Positions 1-11,819 of a DNA stretch of 64,000 nucleotides are shown here, piece by piece; positions within the stretch are counted from its first letter, which is position 1; each line of letters opens with the position of its first letter. The stretch is from positions 16,793,370 through 16,857,369 of the forward strand of contig OY783194.1 in assembly GCA_963678675.1 (NCBI GenBank), written 5' to 3'. The translations under genes and the position numbers were made by a program. This stretch comes from Xiphydria camelus. Taxonomy: Eukaryota; Arthropoda; Insecta; Hymenoptera; Xiphydriidae. Under the pieces are notes generated by a model. It saw only the letters and a list, made by a program, of their open reading frames with translations, made no database searches and was not told where the DNA came from.

Positions 1-3000
1 TTTTTAAACATTACCTATTAGTAAAGGCCTTCTTGTTAATACATAAGTGAATGAGCGTGAGATAACAAATTAATGACGTATTAGGTAGTAGAAATAGGTA
101 TCTTTTTTGTCATAGTGGTTAAAGTCAGGTATTCGTGTCTGATATATTAAGCCATAGGAAGGTTACAGATACGGATACAGAAATATTACATACAGAATAA
201 AATCAACGTTGTAATTTGAAACGTTTTTGTATTCACTTAGACTCTCTATTAACGCACTTGTATTCGCATTTACAATCCTCCTATAAATTAATTTATTATA
301 TCCAAACTTGAATAAGGCTTCGTTTTAAGGCCGAAGCATCATGAAAATACAAGATTTTCTTTTAATTGCACAATCTATATCAGGAACCATCCTACTACAT
401 TATGCTTAAATGATTAAGAAATTATTGCCTCGTACCTATTTGCTTAGGTATTATCAATGGTGTATAAACTGAGTTGTCCCTAAAACTAGAGAACTGTTCG
501 ATGAAATGAATTCATGTACCACAATTGGTAGATTCCAGGATCGCTGCTAAAATTTTTAAAAAGACAACGGCTGAAATATTATCCTATGGATAGTTTCAGA
601 TAAATAAATAAACATTTCATTTATAATTCTTTAGTGATTTCTGTATACCAAATATTTGTACACAATTATTTAGCAATTCAGAACCATTTCTGTAATGAGT
701 TAAGATTAGGTTAGAATAGACATACTTGCTTCTGAACTGCTAAATAATTATGTACAAATATTTGGGATACAGAAATCACTAAAGAGTTATAAGTGGAATG
801 GTTATTTATTTACGTCAAACGAACCATAGGACATTATTTCAGTCGTTTGATCTTTTTAAAAATTTTAGCAGCGGTCCTGGAATCTACTAATTGGTGAATG
901 AATTCATTTCATCAAACGCTTCTTTAGGAATAAATCAGTTTATACATCATTGATAATACCTAAGCACAAGAGGATTACAAATACGAATACAAGAACGGTA
1001 ACAGAGTGCCTATGTAAACGTAAAAACATTTCAAATTAAGATACGGAATACATTCTGTATGTAATATTCCCATATCTGATCTGTAACCTTTATATGGAAT
1101 AATATATCAGACACAAGGTTTTTATCCGACTTTAACCACAGTGACAAGATACTTATCTGTCACCTTACAAATTAGTCAGTTACTACTTCACGCTCATTCA
1201 CTTAGGTTAGATCAGCAACGCATTTACTATGAGTAATTTCTAAAAAATGCAGAATTGAGTGACAGGATGTAAATCACCAATTGGCAGGTTCCAGAACCAA
1301 GGTAGAAATTAAAAATAAAAAGTTAACACGACTACATTGATTTACTACAGATGGTCTGAGGTAAGTAAGTTCCACTTACGATTTGTCAACAATTTCTGTA
1401 TACCAAATATTTGACCACAATTATTTAGCAATTTAGAAGCATTGCCAAAATCAATTAATATTAGGTTAGAACGGACCTGCTATCACTACTTCTAAATTGC
1501 TGAATAACTATGTAAAAATATTTGGTATACAGAAATCGTTGGCAAAGTGTAAGTCGAATGTTTATTTACTTATCTCAAGCCACCTATAGTAAAGCAATGT
1601 AATGATGTTAACTTTTTTTTTTAATTCAAGCTCTCGTTCTGGAACCTGCCAATCGATGAATTATGCAAATGCTGTCACTCAATTCTACATTTTTTAAACA
1701 TTACCTATTAGTAAAGGCCTTCTTGTTAATACATAAGTGAATGAGCGTGAGATAACAAATTAATGACGTATTAGGTAGTAGAAATAGGTATCTTTTTTGT
1801 CATAGTGGTTAAAGTCAGGTATTCGTGTCTGATATATTAAGCCATAGGAAGGTTACAGATACGGATACAGAAATATTACATACAGAATAAAATCAACGTT
1901 GTAATTTGAAACGTTTTTGTATTCACTTAGACTCTCTATTAACGCACTTGTATTCGCATTTACAATCCTCCTATAAATTAATTTATTATATCCAAACTTG
2001 AATAAGGCTTCGTTTTAAGGCCGAAGCATCATGAAAATACAAGATTTTCTTTTAATTGCACAATCTATATCAGGAACCATCCTACTACATTATGCTTAAA
2101 TGATTAAGAAATTATTGCCTCGTACCTATTTGCTTAGGTATTATCAATGGTGTATAAACTGAGTTGTCCCTAAAACTAGAGAACTGTTCGATGAAATGAA
2201 TTCATGTACCACAATTGGTAGATTCCAGGATCGCTGCTAAAATTTTTAAAAAGACAACGGCTGAAATATTATCCTATGGATAGTTTCAGATAAATAAATA
2301 AACATTTCATTTATAATTCTTTAGTGATTTCTGTATACCAAATATTTGTACACAATTATTTAGCAATTCAGAACCATTTCTGTAATGAGTTAAGATTAGG
2401 TTAGAATAGACATACTTGCTTCTGAACTGCTAAATAATTATGTACAAATATTTGGGATACAGAAATCACTAAAGAGTTATAAGTGGAATGGTTATTTATT
2501 TACGTCAAACGAACCATAGGACATTATTTCAGTCGTTTGATCTTTTTAAAAATTTTAGCAGCGGTCCTGGAATCTACTAATTGGTGAATGAATTCATTTC
2601 ATCAAACGCTTCTTTAGGAATAAATCAGTTTATACATCATTGATAATACCTAAGCACAAGAGGATTACAAATACGAATACAAGAACGGTAACAGAGTGCC
2701 TATGTAAACGTAAAAACATTTCAAATTAAGATACGGAATACATTCTGTATGTAATATTCCCATATCTGATCTGTAACCTTTATATGGAATAATATATCAG
2801 ACACAAGGTTTTTATCCGACTTTAACCACAGTGACAAGATACTTATCTGTCACCTTACAAATTAGTCAGTTACTACTTCACGCTCATTCACTTAGGTTAG
2901 ATCAGCAACGCATTTACTATGAGTAATTTCTAAAAAATGCAGAATTGAGTGACAGGATGTAAATCACCAATTGGCAGGTTCCAGAACCAAGGTAGAAATT

Positions 3001-4300
3001 AAAAATAAAAAGTTAACACGACTACATTGATTTACTACAGATGGTCTGAGGTAAGTAAGTTCCACTTACGATTTGTCAACAATTTCTGTATACCAAATAT
3101 TTGACCACAATTATTTAGCAATTTAGAAGCATTGCCAAAATCAATTAATATTAGGTTAGAACGGACCTGCTATCACTACTTCTAAATTGCTGAATAACTA
3201 TGTAAAAATATTTGGTATACAGAAATCGTTGGCAAAGTGTAAGTCGAATGTTTATTTACTTATCTCAAGCCACCTATAGTAAAGCAATGTAATGATGTTA
3301 ACTTTTTTTTTTAATTCAAGCTCTCGTTCTGGAACCTGCCAATCGATGAATTATGCAAATGCTGTCACTCAATTCTACATTTTTTAAACATTACCTATTA
3401 GTAAAGGCCTTCTTGTTAATACATAAGTGAATGAGCGTGAGATAACAAATTAATGACGTATTAGGTAGTAGAAATAGGTATCTTTTTTGTCATAGTGGTT
3501 AAAGTCAGGTATTCGTGTCTGATATATTAAGCCATAGGAAGGTTACAGATACGGATACAGAAATATTACATACAGAATAAAATCAACGTTGTAATTTGAA
3601 ACGTTTTTGTATTCACTTAGACTCTCTATTAACGCACTTGTATTCGCATTTACAATCCTCCTATAAATTAATTTATTATATCCAAACTTGAATAAGGCTT
3701 CGTTTTAAGGCCGAAGCATCATGAAAATACAAGATTTTCTTTTAATTCCACAATCTATATCAGGAACCATCCTACTACATTATGCTTAAATGATTAAGAA
3801 ATTATTGCCTCGTACCTATTTGCTTAGGTATTATCAATGGTGTATAAACTGAGTTGTCCCTAAAACTAGAGAACTGTTCGATGAAATGAATTCATGTACC
3901 ACAATTGGTAGATTCCAGGATCGCTGCTAAAATTTTTAAAAAGACAACGGCTGAAATATTATCCTATGGATAGTTTCAGATAAATAAATAAACATTTCAT
4001 TTATAATTCTTTAGTGATTTCTGTATACCAAATATTTGTACACAATTATTTAGCAATTCAGAACCATTTCTGTAATGAGTTAAGATTAGGTTAGAATAGA
4101 CATACTTGCTTCTGAACTGCTAAATAATTATGTACAAATATTTGGTATACAGAAATCACTAAAGAGTTATAAGTGGAATGGTTATTTATTTACGTTAAAC
4201 CAACCATAGGACAATATTTCAGCCGTTTGATCTTTTTAAAAATTTTAGCAGCGGTCCTGGAATCTACTAATTAGTGAATGAATTCTTTTCATCAAATAGT
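1..4300. repeat. Tandem array of a 1,690-bp satellite-like unit (2.5 copies)
   Basis: The same sequence restarts at 1, 1691 and 3381, an exact 1,690-bp period. Copies 1 and 2 look identical on reading. Copy 3 differs at single bases (for example near 3748 and 4145), then diverges after about 4280. The unit has no long reading frame. It consists of two inverted-repeat domains: unit positions about 1-1250 (hairpin tip near 640-780) and about 1240-1690 (hairpin tip near 1385-1545). Both tips carry the same core, with the arm TACCAAATATTTG and its complement on the other side. Near-identity over 1.7 kb points to recent amplification. It could be a true satellite, a tandemly amplified foldback transposon, or an assembly duplication at a contig edge. 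Confidence 0.9.
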
Positions 4301-4740
4301 TCTCCAGTCTGAGGGATACCTAACTCAGTTTATATACTATTGATAATACCTAAGCAAATAGGTGCGAAGCAATGATTTCTTAAATTTCTTAAACATTTAT
4401 GCGTAATGTAGTAAGATGGTTCCTGATACAGTTGGTGCAATAAAATGAAAATCTTGTGTTCTCATGATACTTCGGCCTTAAAACGAAGCCTTATTCAAGT
4501 TTGGATATAATAAATTAATTTATAGGAGGATTGTAAATGCGAAAACAAATGCGTTAATAGAGAGACTAAATGAATACAAAAACGTTTCAGTTTACGGCGT
4601 GGATTTTGTTCTGTATGTCATATTTCTGTATCCGTATCTGTAATGTTCGTATGGCTTAATATATCAGACACAAGATTTTCACCTGACTTTAACTACTATG
4701 ACAAGATTGCTTACTAGTAAATCTATTGTTGGTAATACCT
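3381..4740. repeat. Complete large palindrome (third satellite copy with full right arm)
   Basis: The left arm from 3381 is repeated in reverse complement up to about 4740. For example, the block around 3660-3745 recurs inverted at about 4440-4530, and the hairpin tip spans 4010-4160. In copies 1 and 2 the right arm lacks about 150 bp that is present here (4350-4500), so this outer copy is the fuller form. The arms are diverged by scattered substitutions, which argues against a read-folding artefact. Confidence 0.8.
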
Positions 4741-5095
4741 AAATGAAGTAGCGCGAGGTAGTAACTGACTAATGTATAACGTAGTAGAAATAAGTATATC
4801 ATAGTCGTTAAAGTCGGATGAGGATCTTGTGTCAGATATGTTAATCCATATGAAGATTACAGATATGGATACAGAAATATTACATAGAGAATAAAACTCA
4901 TGTTTTAATTTGAGAGGTTTTTGCGTTCACGTAGACTCTCTGTTAACTGTTGTATGAGATATCCATACAGTACAAATATCCACTAAATATCCAGATAAAC
5001 ATGGATATCATATGGACGTCCATATGTTCGATAAACATCTTATGAGAATCCATAGGATATTGTGTTTGCTGGGTAAATAAGGAAAAGTATTGTTT
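4741..5095. repeat. Direct-orientation arm fragment and small ATATCC palindrome
   Basis: 4760-4945 resembles the arm at 3440-3630 in direct orientation, so it is a further diverged piece of the same repeat. 4946-5090 is rich in ATATCC/GGATAT words and includes the perfect palindrome CATATGGACGTCCATATG. It ends near an AGCAAACAC-like border, which suggests a small MITE fragment. Confidence 0.5.
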
Positions 5096-5599
5096 AATAG
5101 TTGAAGTGTGATGCTTTATTTAATTATGCACTTTGTACGTTTTCTGTCTGTTTTGACAATAGAATCTTATAGTAATGCCGCTATGTTAAGTAGTAGAAAG
5201 ATATAAAATTGTAAGATATATGTTAGATGCGTGTAAGTTATATCTACATATATGGATGTATGAAAGAATATAAAGATTTTGTGACTCGCGTGGGTAGTTA
5301 TCTAATGATTATAAAAATTATTTTCTTATTTATACTCGCATGATCATGGTCTAAGTGGAAAACCATGCACCCGTAAAATTGCCGATTTATAAAAGGGAGA
5401 ACAAAAACTTTAATTTTTATTTTTCGTGAATTACTTCTGTTTATGGAGAACTATGGTATACCTTCAAATAATTTTCCCCGCTTGCTAAGTATAGCGATTT
5501 CGTAGTTTCGTAATGGTTTTGCCCTTTAACCATCGTTATGAAGTATTATGACAATGAGAATTACAAACGGAAAACTAACTCAAAAACCTTATGGGAAAT
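5096..5599. other. AT-rich stretch, downstream flank of the recombinase gene
   Basis: No reading frame or repeat is recognised. On the minus strand an AATAAA hexamer lies at 5416-5421, about 180 nt after the stop codon at 5600. It is a plausible polyadenylation signal for the gene above it. Confidence 0.4.
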
Positions 5600-6045
5600 T
5601 TATATGCCTTTACGAGATGGTTTCTGAATCCGTTTTATAGCTATCTTTTGTATGTAGTCAACAGATATCTTATTTAAAACCTGGCAATTTTGTGCAGTTT
5701 TACATTCTTTAAGAGTAGGTACTCGATTTTTAGAAATGTGATCAGCGAAAATATATTCGATATATTTATTAATCTTTCTCTTAGCGGTATTATCTTTTGT
5801 CCCCTTTTCCTTTACTTTTTCGTTCGAATGAATTGCATTCCTTTTCATTTTTTTCATTTCGTTATGTAACCATGTTTTCACTACAGGTGGCAAACGATTT
5901 TGTAAAATGTGCTTCTCCTTTTGGAGTTTTCTTATAGTTATTAAGGAAGGTAAAGTTCGAGACTTAATGTTATCGCCAAAGTATTGTTGTGCTGCTTCAA
6001 TTTCTTCTCGACTCCACCTCCGCCTTGAAATTTTGTTACGTTTTG
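5600..6045 (-). CDS. Crypton-like recombinase gene, exon 3 (C-terminal SANT-like tail)
   Basis: Reading is open on the minus strand from the TTCAG acceptor at 6046-6050 to the stop at 5600. The exon starts in phase 1, matching exon 2. It encodes a basic block followed by RRRWSREEIEAAQQYF, which resembles a Myb/SANT-like helix, and a second block with TLKECKTAQ...YIQKIAIKRI. Related invertebrate proteins with a tyrosine-recombinase domain often end with a paired Trp/Cys motif of this kind (family knowledge). A start codon within the exon is unlikely to be used, because the frame stays open upstream to the splice site. The tail probably binds DNA or a partner, by inference only. Confidence 0.6.
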
Positions 6046-6138
6046 CTGAAGATGCATATAGGAAAAATTATTTTCAGTAAAACATCTAGGAAATATAATC
6101 TTTTTAGTATGATATCATATATATATATATATATATAC

Positions 6139-6312
6139 CAGAACAGGTTGAGTAATTAGTCTGACCACTATTTTCGTCGAATTCTTCATCGCTTTCGGAT
6201 GATGAGAGTGTAGAGTTATTTTGACATGTCTTTTTGAAGTTATTATTACCATTGTCATCAAGAGACGTTTGTTCATTGTCTTCGGAATGAAATGATGTGC
6301 TTGAATTTGCTT
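6139..6312 (-). CDS. Crypton-like recombinase gene, exon 2 (acidic linker)
   Basis: This is a 174-nt minus-strand exon. The acceptor TATTCTAG lies just above 6312, and the donor G|GTATAT (AT repeat) lies just below 6139. Entry phase 1 matches exon 1 and exit phase 1 matches exon 3. The frame is open throughout and encodes a Ser/Asp/Glu-rich low-complexity linker containing TLSSSESDEEFDE. Agreement of both splice phases with an uninterrupted frame is the main support that this is a real exon. The following (AT)n intron is short, about 93 bp. Confidence 0.6.
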
Positions 6313-6363
6313 CTAGAATATCAATTTTTTGTTAGCGGGTTTGTAGGATAAATAACTAATATT

Positions 6364-6969
6364 CAGGATGAGTCTCCTGGGAGGGAAACCTCGTTTATTT
6401 CTGTTATTTGTTACTTTACGAAAAACTCTTTCGAATAAGTTATTTGATGTCGAAAAGAACATATAATACATATAAGTGATTTTCGATAACACCCATTATT
6501 TACGAGATGGAGGTCACCTTGATTTTTTAAATAGAACTCGAAATGTTCGTTCTTATAAAAGTTGTAGAGTTTATTGGGATGAACAAAAAAAGTATAATGT
6601 GAAAGGCCCATTCGTTGGATCGTTCGTGAGGTATTGCCGCTGAAACTATAAAAGTTCTCCGGACTTAACTCTCTCTTACTCTTGTACTTTGAGCGGCAAT
6701 ATCTCATAAACAGTCCAACGAATGGGCCTTTTACCAAATACCTTTTTTGTTCATCTCGATAAACTCTATCACTTTTATAAGAACGAACATTTCGAGTTCT
6801 ATTTAAAAAATCAAGGTAACCTTCATCTCGTAAATAATGGGTGTTATCGAAAATCACTTATATGTATTATATGTTCTTTTCGACATCAAATAACTTATTC
6901 GAAAGAGTTTTTCGTAAAGTAACAAATAACAGAAATAAACGAGGTTTCCCTCCCAGGAGACTCATCCTG
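6364..6969. mobile_element. 606-bp palindromic MITE in the recombinase intron
   Basis: The terminal inverted repeats begin CAGGATGAGTCTCCTGGGAG and extend about 290 bp on each side, meeting near 6665. Because the arms match, both strands give the same short peptide, and neither frame should be taken as a gene. The element lies inside intron 1 (6313-7053). A fragment of a related terminus is at 9131-9180. The target duplication is unclear; the flanks read TAATATT and TAATTATG. Confidence 0.8.
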
Positions 6970-7053
6970 TAATTATGCCACAGTTAATGCCGCGTAAGCG
7001 TACTCATTATTGCTATTGACATAGTACTGAGAAATATAAATATTTGATAATAC

Positions 7054-8997
7054 CTGATGTAGTGAGATTGATATTTTCCGTGGTTGTAGTATTAGCAGAG
7101 GAATTTTCCATCGAACTATTTATATCATTGATAGAATCATTACCTCGTGCTTTTTCTAAATATGCTGATACCTGTAAAATATCTTGTGACTTTTTTTGTC
7201 GATAGATATTTTTGTGTATATCTACATGGTGGCCCATAAAATTCGCTACATTCGATATTTCCCCTTCATTTAGGTGAAGCTCTGAACATTTTGTAGCCAT
7301 GTGCTTGCGCAAAATTGTACCACGCAATGTTTCTGGTTTTTTAGCGCCACATTGATTCGAAAATTGGCGCATTAATATTGTAGCCCTTAGAAAGGAATGG
7401 ATTTTGCTATCACGCCCTTTAATTCCAAAAACGTATGGATTTTTTGAAGGTACCGCTGCTTTTTTGCGGTATTTTAAAATGAGTTCTGCACTTTTATGCA
7501 TTTTTGTATCCATTAGAATAGGAACAGGTCGATTAAGTTTGCCCCTTATCTCTACTCGGACGTATTTGTTGGCTGATCTTTTATCAGCTGAAGATAATGA
7601 TTTATAATCTTCATCATCTTCCGTGATTGACTGAATATTTTTAAAGTCGGATATCAACAATCTTTCAAGCTCTCCTGCACGTTTGCGATTAAATATTTGA
7701 ATATTTATTAACGTCGCCTCTGCGAGAGCTCGCCATTTCTCAATTGAGAATTCACGGGACAATGATTTATAATGTTCATTCATCTTTGCGTCTACAAAAT
7801 TACTGAGACACTTAATATCCTTTGTTTTTGGCAACTGAACCTTCTTTTGGCGCTTGTTTTTAATTTGAGACTCCATAGCAGTCTTGTTTATGCTGGAACT
7901 GTAGTCTTCTTCGTATAGTTTTAGAAAGTTTTTAACGTTTTGTTTTTTCTCAAGTTGGTGAGATTTTATATATTCGGCTATGAGAATCAGTCCAATTTTG
8001 CTAATATGCATTCCTAAAGAAAGCGCATTAGACGGTTTATTATATAGTCCATTCCTTTCGTCGAGACCTGCGACAACGTTTACTGCGTCGAGTACTTTAT
8101 TGTAGTACTTAGGATCATATATTGAAGCGAAATCAGTAATTTCAGTTTCGATTTTCTTCAATTCCCGTAGAAAGCGGCCCAGCAATCGCAAATATCCACG
8201 AATCATGGTATATAGATATTGCTGTCTATATTTGACACAGAGCTTATTTCCGTAAAGGATAAGAAGCAAGTCATATCTAATGAGACAAGTAATATCATCT
8301 TCAAACATCGGCGGTATCACCAGGTCTCTCATTACTTGAGAAGCGCGCTCATGAACACGTCCTATTGTTCGACGTGCTAAAGTTAAAACATTTCTACTAT
8401 TCGATGTTTTGTTAGCACATACTTGGAAATGATGTCTTATGTTATTTTTGGTATAAAATCCTTTACAATTCGGACACGCCGTAAAGTTTACGCCACCTCG
8501 TTTATTTTCAACTCTTGGTCGTCTGACGGGAATTAATTGCTTCTCATTTTCCCCTTTTTGCACGTTATATAGAAAATTGCCCTTTTTTCTCAATAATGCT
8601 ATTTTGTTCAATCGCTCACGACTTCCTTTAGGTAAAGAACAAAACATGGCCACAGGTGCTTCATCATGATGCTTTAACTCTAAATGCCGAGCGATCTTGC
8701 TTTGTAGCTGCTGACAATAAATGCAACAATTTTTCTTTTGTCCTCCTTTAGGACCTCGCGATAATTCAGTTACTAATTCCTTGTCGTCGCATGCGGAATT
8801 TCCAGGAACATTGAACGAAGCATGAAGCACTAACGATGCATCTTTAGATATATCACTATTAAACTCGGTAGTTGAATTATGGGTCTTCTGAGTATTTTCA
8901 GTTTGATCAATAAGTGAGTCAGCTTCAGACTCATCAGAGTCGGATGGTTCATACTCAGACTCATTTTCAGAATTTGACTTATTTTCGTCTGCATTAT
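7054..8997 (-). CDS. Crypton-like tyrosine recombinase, main exon
   Basis: The minus-strand frame is open for about 650 codons after a strong acceptor (pyrimidine-rich TTTTTAG at 8998-9003) and ends at a CAG|GTATTA donor at 7054/7053. An acidic region comes first, then a CxxC...H...H motif (CCIYC...HLELKHH) and a second zinc-finger-like motif (CPNC...HHFQVC). The C-terminal third carries tyrosine-recombinase signatures: NRKRAGELERL (first catalytic Arg, near 7682), TILRKHMAT (near 7305), FMGHH (near 7233) and NIYRQ, the likely nucleophile Tyr (near 7203). Such proteins are known in Crypton-type DNA transposons and in genes derived from them. No stop or frameshift interrupts the three exons, unlike every other TE gene here. 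The frame also runs up to an ATG at 9184, but that part overlaps a MITE terminus and is probably intron or leader. The upstream exon was not found. Confidence 0.65.
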
Positions 8998-9128
8998 CTA
9001 AAAACACGCATGGAAAGAGAAAGATAGTACAAGATAATTTATAATTATTCACACGTTCCTTTTTGTACGGGATATTTTCCTTGAAATCATTCATAGGGCG
9101 ATATTCAGTGAAGAGATAGACTATATAC

Positions 9129-9182
9129 AGGGTGAATTTTCTAAGAGGGAAACCCCGTTTATTTCTGTTATTTATTCTAGGC
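9129..9182. mobile_element. MITE terminus fragment related to the 6364-6969 element
   Basis: Reads TATACAGGGTGAATTTTC and then AAGAGGGAAACCCCGTTTATTTC, matching the outer about 50 bp of the palindromic element in the intron below. Only one end is present. Confidence 0.6.
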
Positions 9183-9353
9183 ATTTAAATATTTTATAGA
9201 TGTGTCTAGCAGATATTTTCTTCTACTTGGATAAGAACATCAATAAATCATCTGGAAAGTTTTATATAAAATGTAGCATTGAAATCTTTCACTCTTTTTA
9301 TAATGAATAAAAGACTATGAGTGCGATAGAAGGGACACTTTAATTTTGTGCAT

Positions 9354-10076
9354 ACCTAAGTAGCAAAAGATATTTGTCAGACACTTACAACATGTCTGTA
9401 CAGATGTCTATAAGATGTATATCTAGAAAATGACATATATTTGGCATAAATTTGGTTGAAATTTAGATATAGATAGCCCGTAGATATATCTGACAGATAT
9501 CCTAAGTTGACAAAAATCGATATGTTGTAGTAAATATAATAATTTTAAATTAATAATATTAAAAATATATAATTACAAAACTCTAGAGGGTTTTCTCGTT
9601 TTCTAATAAAATGCTAACTACTAATATACAATTTAAAGCTTTTTATTGAAGAACGAAAGGACTCTATAGAGCTTTATAATTAAGTTTATTTAATAGCATC
9701 AGCTTTCAACTTTTAACAATTATTATATTTTCTACAGAATATCGATTTTTTTCAACTTAGGATATCTGTCAGTCATCTACGTGTTGTCTATATCTAGATT
9801 TCAACTAAATTTATACCAAATATATATGTCATTTTCTAGACATACCGTGTGGATCTCAGGATGCGGGTCATAGGACGGGATGCTGTGTGGTGTTTTGAAG
9901 ACTATAAGCGATTAAACACTGCTGAACAACTGCCGGTACCTCGATGACTGGCTGTGACGTCGTGCAAGTAGTTGTCCAGCAATGTCTGATCGCATATAGT
10001 TTTCAAAACACCGCAAAGCATCTCATCCTATGACCCGCCTAAAAGATGTTTAATAGATATCTTCTACTACTTGGGT
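9354..10076. mobile_element. Palindromic MITE with a second palindrome nested in it
   Basis: The outer termini are ACCTAAGTAGCAAAAGATAT and its complement ending ...CTACTTGGGT. The subterminal inverted blocks are 9405-9530 and 9735-9845 (shared AGATATAGAT, TAGAAAATGACATATA and GACAGATATCCTAAG). No coding capacity is seen. The right arm is split by the nested palindrome at 9863-10038. Confidence 0.7.
9863..10038. mobile_element. Nested 176-bp palindromic element
   Basis: The ends are GCGGGTCATAGGA and TCCTATGACCCGC. The arms share GGTGTTTTGAAGACTAT and its complement. The preceding GTGTGGATCTCAGGATG resembles the sequence at 15151-15165, which suggests another family member there. Confidence 0.7.
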
Positions 10077-10263
10077 ATTCTATTTAACAGAACTGTACTG
10101 TATGTCCCTACATGCATAATTTATGCAATTCTATTATTTGTACTTTTTCAATCATCTTTGTTGCACACATAAAAGTTAACAAAAATAAAACATCAAGTGA
10201 TGGAGTGATGGAGTGGTGAGGGTGGGGATACCCTATAAAAATTGCCGATTAGGTAGACAAGTA

Positions 10264-10460
10264 CTGGATAAAGTCGTATAAGTTTTCATAATAAAATGAA
10301 TATCATTCTATATGGTTCTAGTACATATTCTGTCGTGCCGGATTAAACCCGTACTATCGATCTGCCCATAAATACGGATTTAAGGTGGAAACGACAGAAT
10401 ACGTATTCGAGCCATATAGAACCATGTTTATTTTCAATGCACAAAGACTTATACGGCATT
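10264..10460. mobile_element. Palindromic MITE of about 195 bp
   Basis: Inverted arms: AAGTCGTATAAG ... CTATATGGTTCTAG ... ATTCTGTCGT on the left, and ACGACAGAAT ... CCATATAGAACC ... CTTATACGGC on the right. Non-coding. Confidence 0.65.
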
Positions 10461-11530
10461 AGAGCCGGCACTCATCCGCCAATCCGCTTATCCGCAATGA
10501 CGTGATTTACTATTTACCGAATTCTTCAGATTTGTCAATTTCTGTTGTCGTATTTCCCTGGGACTGGTTTTCATTTTCGTGATGAAGGTCTTCATTTGTT
10601 TCACCTATACCGTTAGATTAATGCATTCATAAAAAATAAGAGAACCATGCTATAAATAGCAAATGTGTAACTTAAAATAGGTTTACCGTTGGTAAAATCA
10701 CATTTTGGAATGGAAACCTTGCAAATCCGTATTCTTGGCACAGTTTTATTTTCTTCGTTTTCTAATTTGATGAGATTCATGTTGCCAAAAAAAATGTCAT
10801 TAGGGTGAAGTGAATTAAATTGCGATGCAACAAGTTGGAAACTGCGAGAAGCCGAAGACGACAAGCCGAAAGCTGCAACAAGTCAAAGGCTTTGTGAGAA
10901 ATCGAAAACTATAAGTAGCAAGACTGCAATAGAGGCAGTTCATAAAAAGATTTATACTTAATTTCTTCGCTTCTCAATAAAATTACCATGTGGAATAATA
11001 CTATGCGTGAAAGTTATAATTACTATTGGTACTCTACTAAAGTTTGCCGTTAATTTCTCTTTGTGTACTAGTATAGTACGGAGAAAAATTTAAGTTAAAA
11101 AAATGATAAATTTGAGTATGCTATTTAGTAATAGGAGGGCGCATCATAATTTTTTAATGTACCGATTATTGTGAAAGAAAATTTGTTTCAAACGTGAGTT
11201 TGCATTAGTGATTGGGAATAAATAAAATATAGAATACTTACCCCTATTTTAGACGCTGAAGCCGGTGTTAACTGCCTCGAAAAACGTTTTCTGGGGCGCT
11301 TCTATTTCCACTTCATCGGACATTTCACTCGTTATCATTTGTTTTTACATGTGAATCCCCTAAGTTGAAGCATGACGTAACGGTGCGTTCATAAACTCCT
11401 AAGAAATACTCCTGTGTGATTGGTAGAATCATATTTTTCGACCAATCGGAAGTTGTAAAACGCGTCGATTCGTTAGCGGGTCGATCAGGAGCTCGATTCT
11501 CGAGCTCGTGCGATTAATTTTCGTATACGA
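10461..11530. other. Unassigned stretch
   Basis: No convincing gene. A short minus-strand frame at 10613-10864 has no recognisable domain and overlaps degenerate GCGAGAAGCCGAAG-like words. The rest is AT-rich with a GC-richer patch near 11440-11530. Confidence 0.4.
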
Positions 11531-11531
11531 A

Positions 11532-11720
11532 TAGGTGCCCATACACACAGAGGTCGAACTGTCGGTTTGGAACGGCGCGGTTCGAACCGGCAGTTTTACC
11601 TTTCAGTTAGTGGGCGCGCGACGCGCCAGTTCGAACCGTCAGGCTGACCCGTCAGTCCAGACCGACGGGAAAAACTGCCGCCGTCCACTAACATGCGTTT
11701 TAGCACGACAGACGGAACGT
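11532..11720. mobile_element. Half-copy of the TAGGTGCCCATACACAC MITE family
   Basis: Starts TAGGTGCCCATACACACAG and continues with GTCGAACTGTCGGTTTGG-type GC-rich sequence. It matches, in inverted orientation, the right half of the complete element at 14475-14765. The two copies flank the large foldback between them. Confidence 0.7.
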
Positions 11721-11819
11721 CGGTTCGTACCGCTTAATATCATCCTAATCTAACCGAAAGCGCTATTTAGGCCCTATTTATTAAGCCTTAATTCTTTAAA
11801 AAATAGTAAAATAAATTAC

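Noticed and set aside
695..720. Insect telomere repeat (TTAGG)n
   Set aside because: Only isolated TTAGGTTAG words occur in the satellite; no tandem TTAGG run.
6411..6922. Short proteins on both strands with the same ending
   Set aside because: They are the two arms of one palindromic MITE read in opposite directions.
9000..9184. N-terminal extension of the recombinase from the ATG at 9,184
   Set aside because: This part overlaps a MITE terminus (9,131-9,180), and a strong splice acceptor lies at 8,998. The open frame is probably chance.
10613..10864. Minus-strand 83-codon gene
   Set aside because: No domain, repetitive wording upstream, no splice or promoter evidence.
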